DNA from: NORP240 sp942492445 | GTDB taxonomy: Bacteria > Pseudomonadota > Gammaproteobacteria > Pseudomonadales > Pseudohongiellaceae | Reading direction: 5' to 3' | DNA length: 64,000 bases | Assembly (NCBI GenBank): GCA_942492445.1 | Contig: CALOEW010000066.1 | Location: 52,133 to 116,132 of the forward strand | Part shown: positions 8,657 to 17,965 of the stretch, one piece after another | Position numbering within the stretch: the first letter of the stretch is position 1 | Layout of the letters: each line of letters opens with the position of its first letter | The notes under the pieces: generated by a model | Databases searched by the model: none | What the model was told of the DNA's origin: nothing | What the model saw: only the letters and a program-made list of their open reading frames with translations | Made by a program: the position numbers and the translations under genes

Positions 8657-10110
8657 CAGAGGCTCCCTGGGACTCCAAACGCGGGGTCTACTGCAGGGGG
8701 CTCTACCCTGACAGTCCTGCGACTCCGGGTGGTCATGTGGAAGTTGTAGGCCATCAATAGTGTTCCACTGAGAAAAATCAGACCTGCCAGGAGTCTTAAT
8801 CCATAGTAGGGAGCCATACTGCTCATGATGTCGCGGAAGCCAAAGGCCAGTTCGCCGGTTTCATCGAGGCTGAGCCACAGCAGCCCTTGAGAAACGCCGG
8901 CCGCCCACATGGCCACGACATAAAGCATGGTACCTGCCAGCGCCAGCCAGAAATGAACATTGGCCAGCTGCTTACTGTACAGCTCGACACCGACCAGCCT
9001 GGGCATCAGGTAGTAGAAGGTGCCGTAGGTGATCATCGCATTCCAGCCCAGTGCGCCAGAGTGCACATGACCGATGGTCCAGTCGGTAAAATGACTTACC
9101 ACATTGACACTGCGGATTGACATCATCGGGCCTTCGAACGTGGCCAGGCCATAAAAGGCAAGCGACAGGACAATGAATTTCAGGGCCGGGTCAGACTTCA
9201 GTTTTTCCCAGGCGGTGCTTACCGTCATGACTCCGTTGATGAGCGTGGCCCAGGAAGGTGCCAGCAGAATAAGACTCATGACCATTCCCAGGGACTGGAC
9301 CCACTCGGGGATTGAATTGTAGTGAAGGTGGTGGGGGCCTGCCCAGATATAGCTGTAGGTGAAGGCCCAGAAAGCCACCACAGAAAGTTTGTAACTCCAG
9401 ATTGGCCTCCCGGCGTGCTTGGGCAGAAAATAGTAAAGCATGCCTAAAAACCCCCCGGTAAGAAGAAATCCCACCGCATTGTGCCCGTACCACCACTGCA
9501 CTATGGCATCCTGGGCACCGGCATAGAGCGAGTAGGACTTGGTCCAGGTCACCGGCAAGGCAAGGCTGTTGACAATGTGAAGCATGGCGATAACAATGAT
9601 CAGGGCGCCGTAAAACCAGTTTGAAATGTAAATAGGCCGAATTCTGCGTTTGCCGATGGTGCCGAAAAAGACGATACCGAATACCACCCAAAGGATTGCG
9701 ATTGCAATATCGAATGGCCATTCCAGTTCGGCGTATTCCTTGGTAGTGTTCCAGCCGGCCAGTAGGGAAAGACCACCGGCAACTATCAGCAACTGCCAGC
9801 CGTAACAGAGAAACCAGGCAAGTTTCGGAGCGAACAGTGGCACATGGGAGGTCCGCTGCACACTGTAAAATGCGGTAGCCATCAACGCCGATACACCGAA
9901 TCCGAATATAATACCGTTTGTATGCAATGGCCTGAGTCGCCCGAATGATAACCACGGGAGCCCCAGGTCCATAGCCGGCCACAGCAATTCGGCAGCTACA
10001 TAGACACCTGCAGCCATACCGACCACAGCCCAAATCACCGAAAACTGTACCAGGCGTTTTACAACCTCGTCATGGTAGTACTCTGGTCGGCTATTCAATT
10101 CGCTGTTCAT
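8656..10110 (-). CDS. ccoN: Cytochrome cbb3 oxidase catalytic subunit I
   Basis: The 484-residue heme-copper oxidase has about 12 membrane helices and reduces O2 to water at high affinity. Ligand histidines seen are H63 (LHTNG, heme b), H210 (WWYGHN) with H260 and H261 (AGPHHLHY) for CuB, and H348 and H350 (GHVHSG) for heme b3/b. No ccoGHIS assembly genes are in the window. The gene starts 19 bp after the Yip1-family gene and continues the same minus-strand run as the sulfide genes, so it may be transcribed with them. Confidence 0.95.
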   Translation of the reverse strand: MNSELNSRPEYYHDEVVKRLVQFSVIWAVVGMAAGVYVAAELLWPAMDLGLPWLSFGRLRPLHTNGIIFGFGVSALMATAFYSVQRTSHVPLFAPKLAWFLCYGWQLLIVAGGLSLLAGWNTTKEYAELEWPFDIAIAILWVVFGIVFFGTIGKRRIRPIYISNWFYGALIIVIAMLHIVNSLALPVTWTKSYSLYAGAQDAIVQWWYGHNAVGFLLTGGFLGMLYYFLPKHAGRPIWSYKLSVVAFWAFTYSYIWAGPHHLHYNSIPEWVQSLGMVMSLILLAPSWATLINGVMTVSTAWEKLKSDPALKFIVLSLAFYGLATFEGPMMSIRSVNVVSHFTDWTIGHVHSGALGWNAMITYGTFYYLMPRLVGVELYSKQLANVHFWLALAGTMLYVVAMWAAGVSQGLLWLSLDETGELAFGFRDIMSSMAPYYGLRLLAGLIFLSGTLLMAYNFHMTTRSRRTVRVEPPAVDPAFGVPGSL

Positions 10111-10129
10111 CCCGATTCCTTGTGGTTCC

Positions 10130-10744
10130 CTAAATTCCCAGGGAGGGGCCCAAACCTGCTACCCACATTCCCATGGTCAACCCCAGCAGGCTTACCGCCG
10201 CCACCAGCAGCCAGCCAACCAGTGAAGACGCCATAAGCATGCCTCTTTCCGGTGGAGTCTGCAGTGCTACAGGAATGCCCGTGTAAAGCAGATATATGCT
10301 CCAGATCATAATGGGAATCATGACCAGTAAGTTGAAAAATACGTTGGGAAACAGGTGCGCGACACTGCCAATGGCCAGGGGCTGCCCGACTATGGTGATC
10401 AGCGCCACGTGGCGGCCAAAGACGGTGCTGGCTCCATAGGTGGCGGCCATCCAGCGACTGATTATGGCAGTAGTGTAAAACCCGAACAGCAGCGTAAGGA
10501 AATAGGCAACGCTGATCAGAGTCAGCGTTGAAGGTGCCAGTATCAGCGGTTCCGCAGCACCCAGCCGCCAGCCGAAATTGTAGGCGCCGATCCAGGAGAA
10601 CACCGGAGGCAGCAGAAGCAGCCAGAGGGAATAACTGCTGAATACTCGCCATGCCGAAGGGTCAGTCTCTGCAATTACTTCAAAGGTTATCTTCGGCTCG
10701 TACAGGGTCCTGAAAAGCAGGTATCGGGATAACTTATCTTCCAT
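10130..10744 (-). CDS. Yip1-domain membrane protein
   Basis: The start is placed at ATG 10744, preceded by AGGAG about 9 nt upstream; the longer frame to 10798 overlaps the sqr end. The 204-residue product has five hydrophobic segments and the Yip1/DUF1282 pattern, including an opening PKITFEVIAETDPSAW. Function is unknown in bacteria. It is sandwiched between sqr (19 bp) and ccoN (19 bp) on one strand, so a role in quinol-linked respiration or oxidase assembly is a reasonable guess from context only. Confidence 0.75.
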   Translation of the reverse strand: MEDKLSRYLLFRTLYEPKITFEVIAETDPSAWRVFSSYSLWLLLLPPVFSWIGAYNFGWRLGAAEPLILAPSTLTLISVAYFLTLLFGFYTTAIISRWMAATYGASTVFGRHVALITIVGQPLAIGSVAHLFPNVFFNLLVMIPIMIWSIYLLYTGIPVALQTPPERGMLMASSLVGWLLVAAVSLLGLTMGMWVAGLGPSLGI

Positions 10745-10763
10745 CAGCGCGCCAGGCTCCTGA

Positions 10764-12446
10764 TTATTGCAGTTTCTGTGGTGCCACCATCCACTCACGT
10801 CCCTTCAACATTGCATGCCAGTAAAAGTCCGGCAGGATACGGGTCTTCAGTATCCAGGCGGCGCGGGTCGGCTTTGTGCCTTCCAGAATCCAATCCGGGA
10901 ATGTCGGCAGCAGTTTGCCGCCGTAACCGAATTCCGCAAGGACTATCCTGCCCCGCTCCACGGTCAGGGGGCAGGAGCCATAACCGTCGTATCCGCAGGC
11001 TGGATCCTGCCCGGCCATTACATCGACAATGTTCTGAGCGACCACCGGCACCTGCTTGCGCACCGCGGCCATGGTTTTGGCATTGGGCGTATTCATAACA
11101 TCGCCGAGTCCCCAGATGTTCCCGTAACTCTTGTGGCGCAGAGTAAACTGATCCACGTCCAACCATCCGGCGTTGTCCGCCAGTACACTGGTGCTGATAA
11201 AGTCCGGTGCGCACTGGGGTGGACAGACATGGATCATGTCGAACTCAGTTTCCGTAAGCTGGTCGTTCCCTTCCGTGTCGGTGTGTTTGAACCAGGCGCG
11301 TTTGCCGGTACCGTCGATCTTCACCAGGTTGTGGTTATAGTGCACGTTGGCGCCGTACTTGTCCACGTAGGACTGCAGTGCCGGGACATAGGCCGGCACG
11401 CCGAAAAGAACTCCACCGGCATTGAAAAAATCGATTTTTATGCTGCCAAGCACACCGGATCTGAGCCAATGATCTGCCGAGAGATACATGGCTTTCTGCG
11501 GTGCACCGGCACACTTGATCGGCATGGGTGGCTGGGTAAATACCGCCGTTCCCTGCTTGAGGTTTCTCACCAGTTCCCAGGTGTAAGGAGCCAGGTCATA
11601 ACGGTAGTTGGAGGTTACGCCGTTTTTTCCCAGGGTTACGCTTAAGCCTTCCACGGCCTCCCAGTTCAGTTTGAGGCCAGGCGTCACAACCAGTTGCGAG
11701 TAACTGACGCGCGCGCCGTTTTCCAGCTCCACCTCGTTCTGTTCCGGGGCGAAACTTACCGCGGCCCGATTAAGCCAGGTGGCTTTCCCCGGGATCAGGT
11801 TCCGGGTCTGACGACGGGTCTGTGGCGCTCTGAAAACGCCTCCGCCCACCATGGTCCAGCCTGGCTGGTAATAGTGTTCGGTTGCGGGTTCGATAATGGC
11901 GATCCGCAGCTTTCCATTGCGTTTCAACAGACTGTTGGTAACGGAGATTCCTCCGGATCCGCCACCCACTACTACGACATCGTACTTGTCACTGCTGGTT
12001 GAATTCTTTTGCATAGCACGTTCCTCTCGAGCTTGTGAGTGCGGCGACTTGACATGCCTGCTTACATCCACGCCCGCCAGCCTTGCACGATTTATTATTT
12101 CCTCGGGGTCCATCTCCTGTTTCATCCGCGCCTGCGCCCAGAGTTTGCTTGAGCGGGCACCGGACCGGCAGTAAGCATGAATTCTTTTGCCACTGTGTAA
12201 CAATTTCAGGAAGGATTGTAACTCCTGATCTCCGATAGCATCGCCCACAAAGGGTATATGGCGGGCTTCCATACCCAGAGCCTCGCAGGCATGGTTGATT
12301 TCCTCAAAAGCGGGCTGCTCCGCCGCTTCCCTGTCGGGCCGGTTACAGACAACGACCTCCACGCCACCCCGGAACAGGTCTGTTACCTCCGGAACCTTTA
12401 TCTGGTCAGAGACGGAGACCTGGTCGTCCAGTTCGGTAAGTTTCAT
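10764..12446 (-). CDS. sqr: Rhodanese-like (DUF442) domain fused to type II sulfide:quinone oxidoreductase
   Basis: The 560-residue protein has two parts. Residues 1-135 are a DUF442/TIGR01244 domain with active loop CRSGAR (93-98), matching the rhodanese CRxGxR loop; it could move sulfane sulfur. Residues 154-560 are an FAD flavoprotein of the SQRDL type: dinucleotide fold VVVGGGSGG (158-166), EPATEHYYQPGW, PIKCAGAPQK with Cys 312 and YGSCPL with Cys 492, the two positions matching the catalytic cysteines of human SQR (C201 and C379). It oxidises sulfide, reduces membrane quinone and makes a persulfide. The pdo gene ends 9 bp upstream, so the product persulfide has a ready consumer. Confidence 0.92.
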   Translation of the reverse strand: MKLTELDDQVSVSDQIKVPEVTDLFRGGVEVVVCNRPDREAAEQPAFEEINHACEALGMEARHIPFVGDAIGDQELQSFLKLLHSGKRIHAYCRSGARSSKLWAQARMKQEMDPEEIINRARLAGVDVSRHVKSPHSQAREERAMQKNSTSSDKYDVVVVGGGSGGISVTNSLLKRNGKLRIAIIEPATEHYYQPGWTMVGGGVFRAPQTRRQTRNLIPGKATWLNRAAVSFAPEQNEVELENGARVSYSQLVVTPGLKLNWEAVEGLSVTLGKNGVTSNYRYDLAPYTWELVRNLKQGTAVFTQPPMPIKCAGAPQKAMYLSADHWLRSGVLGSIKIDFFNAGGVLFGVPAYVPALQSYVDKYGANVHYNHNLVKIDGTGKRAWFKHTDTEGNDQLTETEFDMIHVCPPQCAPDFISTSVLADNAGWLDVDQFTLRHKSYGNIWGLGDVMNTPNAKTMAAVRKQVPVVAQNIVDVMAGQDPACGYDGYGSCPLTVERGRIVLAEFGYGGKLLPTFPDWILEGTKPTRAAWILKTRILPDFYWHAMLKGREWMVAPQKLQ

Positions 12447-12455
12447 CGCCGCCCC

Positions 12456-13355
12456 TCAGGAAACAAACGCGTTAATGGGAATTTTCAAGTAGACCCTATC
12501 ATTGTCTTCCGCTTCCGGAAAGTTACCGGCCCGCATGTTAACCTGCAGAGAGGGAAGGATCAGGTTGGGTACTGCCAGGTTGCGGTCTTTATCTTCGCGC
12601 ATTTTGACAAACGTGTCTTCATCAATTCTGGCATTGACATGAATGTTGTCCGCGAGTTCCTCTTCCACTGTTGTTTCGTACTCCAGTTCCCGGTCTTCGC
12701 TGTAGTCATGGCACATGAACAGCCGTGTGGCTGAAGGTAGCGCCAGTATTTTCTTTATTGAACGGTACAATACACGGGCGTCACCACCGGGGAAATCGGC
12801 GCGCGCGGTTCCGGAGTCTGGCATGAAGATTGTGTCACCTACAAATGCCGCATCACCGATCAGGTGGGTCATGCAGGCGGGAGTATGCCCGGGTGTATAG
12901 ATTGCAAGGCAGGTGAGATTGCCAATGCGGTAAACTTCGCCGTCGTTGAAAAGGTGATCGAACTGGGAGCCATCTCGGGCAAATTCTGGCCCTGTATTGA
13001 ACAGCCTGGCGAAAGTGCTCTGCACCTGGTCGATGTGTTCGCCGATGGCAATTTTCCCGCCCAGCGCCTGCTTGATGTAGGGTGCGGCCGAGAGATGGTC
13101 CGCATGAGCATGAGTTTCAATCAACCACTGAAGCGTAAGCCGGTTGTCACGAATGTGTTTGATCAGGGCGTCGGCACCTTCATAGCTTACGGTGCCGGAC
13201 GGGTAGTCGAAGTTCAGAACCGAATCGATAATGGCGCAGGATTCTGAATCCGGATCCTTGACGATATAAGAAAATGTATTGGTCTGTTTGTCCAGAAACG
13301 GCAGCACTTCGGGCTTGAGCCCGCCGAATTTTTGAATATCGATTTCTGCACCCAT
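12456..13355 (-). CDS. pdo: Persulfide dioxygenase (ETHE1-like)
   Basis: Two nearby ATGs exist. The one at 13355 was chosen because GGAGGA lies 6 nt upstream, whereas the ATG at 13361 touches that site; frames running to 13616 cross the promoter. The 299-residue metallo-beta-lactamase fold has THAHADH at 81-87, plus GHTPACM, GDTIFMPDSGTARADFPGG and CHDY, the ETHE1/type II persulfide dioxygenase pattern. It binds one iron and oxidises glutathione persulfide to sulfite. It is the first gene of the sulfide operon, directly behind a sigma-54-type promoter. Confidence 0.92.
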   Translation of the reverse strand: MGAEIDIQKFGGLKPEVLPFLDKQTNTFSYIVKDPDSESCAIIDSVLNFDYPSGTVSYEGADALIKHIRDNRLTLQWLIETHAHADHLSAAPYIKQALGGKIAIGEHIDQVQSTFARLFNTGPEFARDGSQFDHLFNDGEVYRIGNLTCLAIYTPGHTPACMTHLIGDAAFVGDTIFMPDSGTARADFPGGDARVLYRSIKKILALPSATRLFMCHDYSEDRELEYETTVEEELADNIHVNARIDEDTFVKMREDKDRNLAVPNLILPSLQVNMRAGNFPEAEDNDRVYLKIPINAFVS

Positions 13356-13417
13356 GATCATTCCTCCGCGGCATTGGGACTGTAAGTCCCCCTTTTTCAG
13401 GCTTTGACGACACCCGG

Positions 13418-13433
13418 TGCAGTATCTGTGCCA
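13418..13433 (-). promoter_or_regulatory. Sigma-54 (-24/-12) promoter for pdo-sqr
   Basis: Read on the minus strand, the sequence is TGGCACAGATACTGCA: GG and GC elements with the required 10 nt between them and TGGCAC exact at -24. It lies 63 bp before the pdo start, and the divergent neighbour encodes a sigma-54 activator. Confidence 0.7.
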
Positions 13434-13569
13434 GATTCCAGTGCCTGTCTTAACCTGCTGATTAAAAGAGGGATATTGATTTACATCGGAGTGGTTAGGT
13501 GTCCGTGCCTTGACATTGCCACGTCGGTTTGTCATTTTTGGCAGACTTTCGTGTTGAATATGGCAAGTC

Positions 13570-14928
13570 ATGGTCAGAATCACCTCGGACCGTTCCACAC
13601 TGCCCTCCGGTCTCACTCACATGCTGGAAGGTTTTGACTGTCCGGCCATCCTGGTTTCCTCCGAATACCAGATACTCGCCACCAATCGGCTTTATCGCAG
13701 GGCCTTTGGCGCCATCGAGCTGGCCAGTCACCCGCGCTGTTATCAAGTCTCCCATGGCTATGAGGTTCCCTGTGACCAGGCCGGGGAAGATTGCCCGTTA
13801 CGAGCAGCCCAGCTGTCCGGTTCGAGGGAGCGGGTTCTTCATATTCATCAGACACCGCGTGGCAGGGAACACGTGGATGTGGAAATGATCCCAATTAACG
13901 ACGAGGGAGGTGGTCTGGCGTTTTTCGTCGAGCTGCTCAAGCCGGTTCCGCTGGCCAGCGGCACGGTGAATGAAAAGGAATTTGTAGGCCACAGCCACGC
14001 TTTCAACCGCATGCTGGAACGGGTTGCCAGGGTCGGGCCCACAGATGCGTCAGTTCTGCTGCTGGGCGAGTCGGGCACCGGCAAGGAACTGGCGGCCCGG
14101 GCTATCCACATGGCCAGCAGACGCAAGGACAAGCCGCTGGTGACGCTCGAGTGTGCCGGGCTCACCGAGGCACTGTTCGAAAGTGAATTGTTCGGTCATG
14201 TCAAGGGTGCGTTCACCGGTGCCCAGGCCAACAAGAAAGGTCTGGTGGAGCTGGCGGATGGCGGGACTCTGTTCCTGGATGAGATCGGGGATGTGCCTTT
14301 GTCCATGCAGGTCAAACTGCTACGCCTTCTGGAAACCGGCACTTTTCGTCGCGTGGGCAGTGCCGAGGTGCAGAGTTCGGATTTTCGACTCATTTGCGCT
14401 ACCCACAAAAATCTGGCGCACATGGTGGAGGAGGGCACATTCCGCCCGGATCTGTATTTTCGTATCAATGTTTTTCCCATCCCACTCCCGTCGCTGGAAG
14501 AGCGACGGGAGGACATCCCGCTGCTGGTGAAGACCCTGCTGCGGAAAATGGCCGGTAACAAGGAGTACCATGTTACGGATTCCGCCATGAAAATTCTCTG
14601 TGCCCGGCAATATCGGGGCAATATTCGTGAATTACGTAATCTGCTCAACCGGGCTCTGGTGTACGCGGATTCCAATGTCATCGACCGTCATGTGCTGGAG
14701 GAGTGTCTGGAAGAGGGACCACACTGGCAGCTTCAGACACCCTCGGCCGACGCTGCCCCAGCCACTTTCGATAAACCGGCACAGTCCTGGCCCGACCTGA
14801 AAACCAACGAACTGAACTACCTGAGGACCCTGCTTCAAGCCTTTGACAACGACAAGGAAAAAGTCGCTGAAATCGCCGGAATCAGTGTGCGTTCCCTGTA
14901 TCGCCGGCTTGAAGACCCGTCACAGTGA
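13570..14928 (+). CDS. fisR: FisR-like sulfide-responsive sigma-54 activator
   Basis: The 452-residue regulator has an N-terminal PAS-like sensor, an AAA+ domain and a Fis-type helix-turn-helix. AAA+ motifs are GESGTGKE (166-173), the sigma-54 contact loop GAFTGA (213-218) and DEIGD (237-241). The sensor has three cysteines at 57, 68 and 75; the 11 and 7 residue spacings equal those I recall for the reactive cysteines C53/C64/C71 of Cupriavidus FisR, which sense sulfane sulfur. It is divergent from pdo-sqr, which has a matching -24/-12 promoter. The start has a weak ribosome site and is less certain. Confidence 0.85.
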   Translation: MVRITSDRSTLPSGLTHMLEGFDCPAILVSSEYQILATNRLYRRAFGAIELASHPRCYQVSHGYEVPCDQAGEDCPLRAAQLSGSRERVLHIHQTPRGREHVDVEMIPINDEGGGLAFFVELLKPVPLASGTVNEKEFVGHSHAFNRMLERVARVGPTDASVLLLGESGTGKELAARAIHMASRRKDKPLVTLECAGLTEALFESELFGHVKGAFTGAQANKKGLVELADGGTLFLDEIGDVPLSMQVKLLRLLETGTFRRVGSAEVQSSDFRLICATHKNLAHMVEEGTFRPDLYFRINVFPIPLPSLEERREDIPLLVKTLLRKMAGNKEYHVTDSAMKILCARQYRGNIRELRNLLNRALVYADSNVIDRHVLEECLEEGPHWQLQTPSADAAPATFDKPAQSWPDLKTNELNYLRTLLQAFDNDKEKVAEIAGISVRSLYRRLEDPSQ

Positions 14929-14934
14929 CAGTTT

Positions 14935-17187
14935 TCAGAACCGGAACGTATAGCGGAACTTGATGCTGATATCGCTGAAACCGGAATGGAAACGGTTGTC
15001 CCGGTCCCGATCCTCCATGTTGTAATTGAACACGATGAAGCCCTCCTGGCCGGCGCGGGGAATCCACTGCAGCCGTGTGTTGATACCCAGTTCTTCGGAG
15101 ACATTGTCGTACTGGGCAAGGGTGATCCAGTAGAGTGTTGAGGAGAATGCTACCTGGGTGTTGAGGCTTGCCAGACGGGTGATGAAATCTCCCTGGGGAA
15201 GTTCGATATCGTTCCAGTCGTAGCTCAGTGTCATCCTGAAATAACGCGATTGGTTCCAGCTGAAATCGGAGCCGACATTGACCCGTTCACCGTTGAAAAA
15301 GTCACCGGTCCGCAATCTCAGTCCGCCGGAGAATTCCCGCTGGCCTGCCGATGAAAACCCGATTTCCTGCTCGTTGAAATCATAGGAACCGGGCTGGATA
15401 ATCACTTCCCTGCCAGGCTCCCGGTAAATTATGAACGGATTCCTTACCACTTCCCTGTTGGTGTAATAGGACATGTTCATGGAGTCCCGGCTGGTGGTTT
15501 CCAATTCCAGCAATCGGAAAGCGAAAACCTCCGACTGCAGTTCGCCGTCCAACTGCTCAATGCGCTGCATGTCTACTCCGGAGAATGCAGTCTGCATCAG
15601 GTCGCTGTTGTTGAAATAGTAGGTGTAGCCGAAGTCGGCGGTGAGGTCGCTAACATCGGAACGGTTGATATAACCCATAGCCGGAAAGAAATTCTCTTCA
15701 ATCTTCTTGTAGGCCATCCTGGCCCTGAAGCCCTCGGTCTGAGGATAACGTATGCCGAAACCGTAGGAGGCGTCGTCGCCGCTCAACCCCGGAGTGTCAG
15801 ACTGCTGGTAGAACAGATCCGCCTGGAGTATTTCGTCGCCCAGGAACTGGTTGTTGACATACTGAAAGTCCGCACCCATGACCCGGTTGTCCCTGTTGGA
15901 AGCAGGATCCCCGTCCGTGTAAATGAATCCAACCCGTGAATCGGCCAGGACGTTGGCCGACATTCGCGTAACCAGCAGGTCCGTCGCGTGGATGTCGTGG
16001 TAGGAATCCTGCCTTATGGCCAGGGTGCCAATGTTGAAGCGACCGACCCGGCCACTGATCCGGCCGCCGTATTCGATATCCACCGGGGAACCGTCGGCAG
16101 CCAGACCCAGCTTGCGTGAAAAATAGGGCCTGCCGTTCTGGCCGCTGGGTCCGGTTGCGGCGTTGTTGCCGCCAGAGAGTCTGTCGATATTGCCGAAGGT
16201 AAACAGGTCGGAGTCATTAAGGAAGAAGTCCCGACGTTCCGGGAAAAACAGGTTGAAACGGGTCAGGTTGACCTGGCGGTTATCCACGTCGGCGGCGGAA
16301 AAATCGGTATTCACGGTGACAGCCGCATTCAGCGAGGGAGTCAACCGGTAAAAGGCATCCAGGGAAGTTACCAGCGTCTGTTCCGAACTCGAAGGATTAT
16401 AGTGGCGTTGGCGGATAGCGGTGAAGGAGGGTACGATATCCAGCCCGACACCCTGGTTCATGTCTTCCAGGCCCGTCATTTCACCCATTATTGTGGGGTT
16501 GTAGTTTCGGTTCAGTGAAACCCAGGCCATTTCTTCATTACGGCGGCGGATGCCGCGCCCGAAATTGAAGCCCCAGGTATCGAGCTGCGGGTCGAAGGGC
16601 AGGGATTTAAAGGGTATCTCAACTTCAGCTACCCAACTGTTACCATCAACACTGGTTGCGGTATCCCAGATAGCATTCCAGTCGAGGCTGAAGGAGGTTG
16701 GTGTGACGTACAGGGAATCATGTCTCACACCATTGAGATTGGTTTCAAACCGGTAACCGGCACGGCCCTGATTGAACGGGTCGAGAATAATTACCAACCG
16801 GTCATCGAAGGGGAGCCCCTGGCCGTGCCGGATGGTGGGCGCGGAGATAAGTTCCGGGTTGCTGTCGTACATGCGGGCACCGACGTACAAAGCATCCTCA
16901 GTGTAAATTACGTACAGCTCGGTGGGTTCGGAAGTGGGGGTGTGATCTCCGGGTTGTGTCTGATGAAAATCGGTGATCAGTTCGGCCTGCTGCCAGACCG
17001 GATCGTCCAGCACACCGTCCAGCAGCGGCGGTGTGTCCACCCGAACCGCCCGGAGGCTTTTGGCCTCCACCCGTAATTCCTCTATGGATTCCACTTGCGC
17101 GTATACAGGTGTCAGGTCGATTAGTAATAGCGTGGCAGTGACCGCCAGGACAGCGAGATTCTGCATACAGTGTTGCCCGTTGTTCAC
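14935..17187 (-). CDS. DUF5916 outer-membrane protein with CBM9-like N-terminus
   Basis: The start is GTG 17187, with GAGGAG about 9 nt upstream. The 750-residue protein has a signal peptide ending VYAQ near residue 31. A CBM9-like carbohydrate-binding sandwich follows (LLDGVLDDPVWQQA, LYVIYTEDALYVGARMYD), and the rest consists of long amphipathic beta strands ending in an aromatic residue (YTFRF), typical of an outer-membrane barrel. DUF5916 proteins have no settled function; a receptor or transporter for a glycan or a metal-organic ligand is a guess. It converges with fisR, only 6 bp separating the stops. Confidence 0.8.
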   Translation of the reverse strand: MNNGQHCMQNLAVLAVTATLLLIDLTPVYAQVESIEELRVEAKSLRAVRVDTPPLLDGVLDDPVWQQAELITDFHQTQPGDHTPTSEPTELYVIYTEDALYVGARMYDSNPELISAPTIRHGQGLPFDDRLVIILDPFNQGRAGYRFETNLNGVRHDSLYVTPTSFSLDWNAIWDTATSVDGNSWVAEVEIPFKSLPFDPQLDTWGFNFGRGIRRRNEEMAWVSLNRNYNPTIMGEMTGLEDMNQGVGLDIVPSFTAIRQRHYNPSSSEQTLVTSLDAFYRLTPSLNAAVTVNTDFSAADVDNRQVNLTRFNLFFPERRDFFLNDSDLFTFGNIDRLSGGNNAATGPSGQNGRPYFSRKLGLAADGSPVDIEYGGRISGRVGRFNIGTLAIRQDSYHDIHATDLLVTRMSANVLADSRVGFIYTDGDPASNRDNRVMGADFQYVNNQFLGDEILQADLFYQQSDTPGLSGDDASYGFGIRYPQTEGFRARMAYKKIEENFFPAMGYINRSDVSDLTADFGYTYYFNNSDLMQTAFSGVDMQRIEQLDGELQSEVFAFRLLELETTSRDSMNMSYYTNREVVRNPFIIYREPGREVIIQPGSYDFNEQEIGFSSAGQREFSGGLRLRTGDFFNGERVNVGSDFSWNQSRYFRMTLSYDWNDIELPQGDFITRLASLNTQVAFSSTLYWITLAQYDNVSEELGINTRLQWIPRAGQEGFIVFNYNMEDRDRDNRFHSGFSDISIKFRYTFRF

Positions 17188-17365
17188 GGCGATGGATCTC
17201 CTCGGGGTTGAATGGCAGCGCTTTGCCGTGATTGATCAATGCTTCATAAAGTGGTGGATTCTAGCAACTAGCCAGGGTACTGGCGAGATGGTCATGGGGT
17301 GCAGGGAGAGAACTCAGCAATCCGGCCCGGACATCTGCTTTGCGCTGGTTTCACCTGATTTTTAA

Positions 17366-17965
17366 TCAGGGCTTCCTGCTTCGCTCACACAGGCTGACAG
17401 TCTGGTATCGATACACTTTCAGCGTCGGGCTCCAGTAGTCAGGGGCCAGTCCGGCCTTGAGCTTCAATTGGCGCAGGAACGACGCCGGCTCCGGCAACTG
17501 TTCCCAGACGGCGGGAAGAAACGTGGCTCGATGGCCGCCTTCTTCGAGTACCACGCCGTCCACCCGGGGGCGCAACGTTTCCAGCAGACGGGATTCAGAA
17601 TCGAATGTGACAGGTTGCCGGGGTGTCAGAACGGAAATTTCCAGCTGCAGTGTTGCCAGTTCATCAGCCTCGACCCTGGGAAAACGCGGGTCACTGTAAG
17701 CGGCGCTGAAGGCATTCTGCACTACGTCGCACACCAGTGGCTGACAGGCCTCAAGATTGCCGATGCAGCCTCTCAGCTGTCCGTGCCGGTACAGGGTGAC
17801 AAAGGTCGCCCCGTGTCGTTGCAGGTCGGCGGGAATTGCTTCCAGGGGGACCATCGGTGGCGTACCGGCCGACAGGCCGTGTTCGATGGAGCGGCGTGCA
17901 AGCCCCAGCAGCAACTGACCATGGCCGGCTATAGATTCATTACTGACAGACTGCAAAACTACCAT
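17366..17965 (-). CDS. amrA: AmmeMemoRadiSam system protein A (AMMECR1 domain)
   Basis: The 199-residue product is an AMMECR1 domain containing the family signature LRGCIGNLEACQPL and the SDPRFPRV segment. AMMECR1 folds are conserved from archaea to humans with no proven reaction. It overlaps the end of the Memo-family gene by 26 bp, so the two are co-translated. Together with the divergent radical SAM gene at 18970 it makes a complete AmmeMemoRadiSam set. Confidence 0.9.
   Translation of the reverse strand: MVVLQSVSNESIAGHGQLLLGLARRSIEHGLSAGTPPMVPLEAIPADLQRHGATFVTLYRHGQLRGCIGNLEACQPLVCDVVQNAFSAAYSDPRFPRVEADELATLQLEISVLTPRQPVTFDSESRLLETLRPRVDGVVLEEGGHRATFLPAVWEQLPEPASFLRQLKLKAGLAPDYWSPTLKVYRYQTVSLCERSRKP

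Noticed and set aside
10107..10652. Alternative minus-strand frame overlapping the Yip1 gene
   Set aside because: It is a shadow of the Yip1 frame with low-complexity content.
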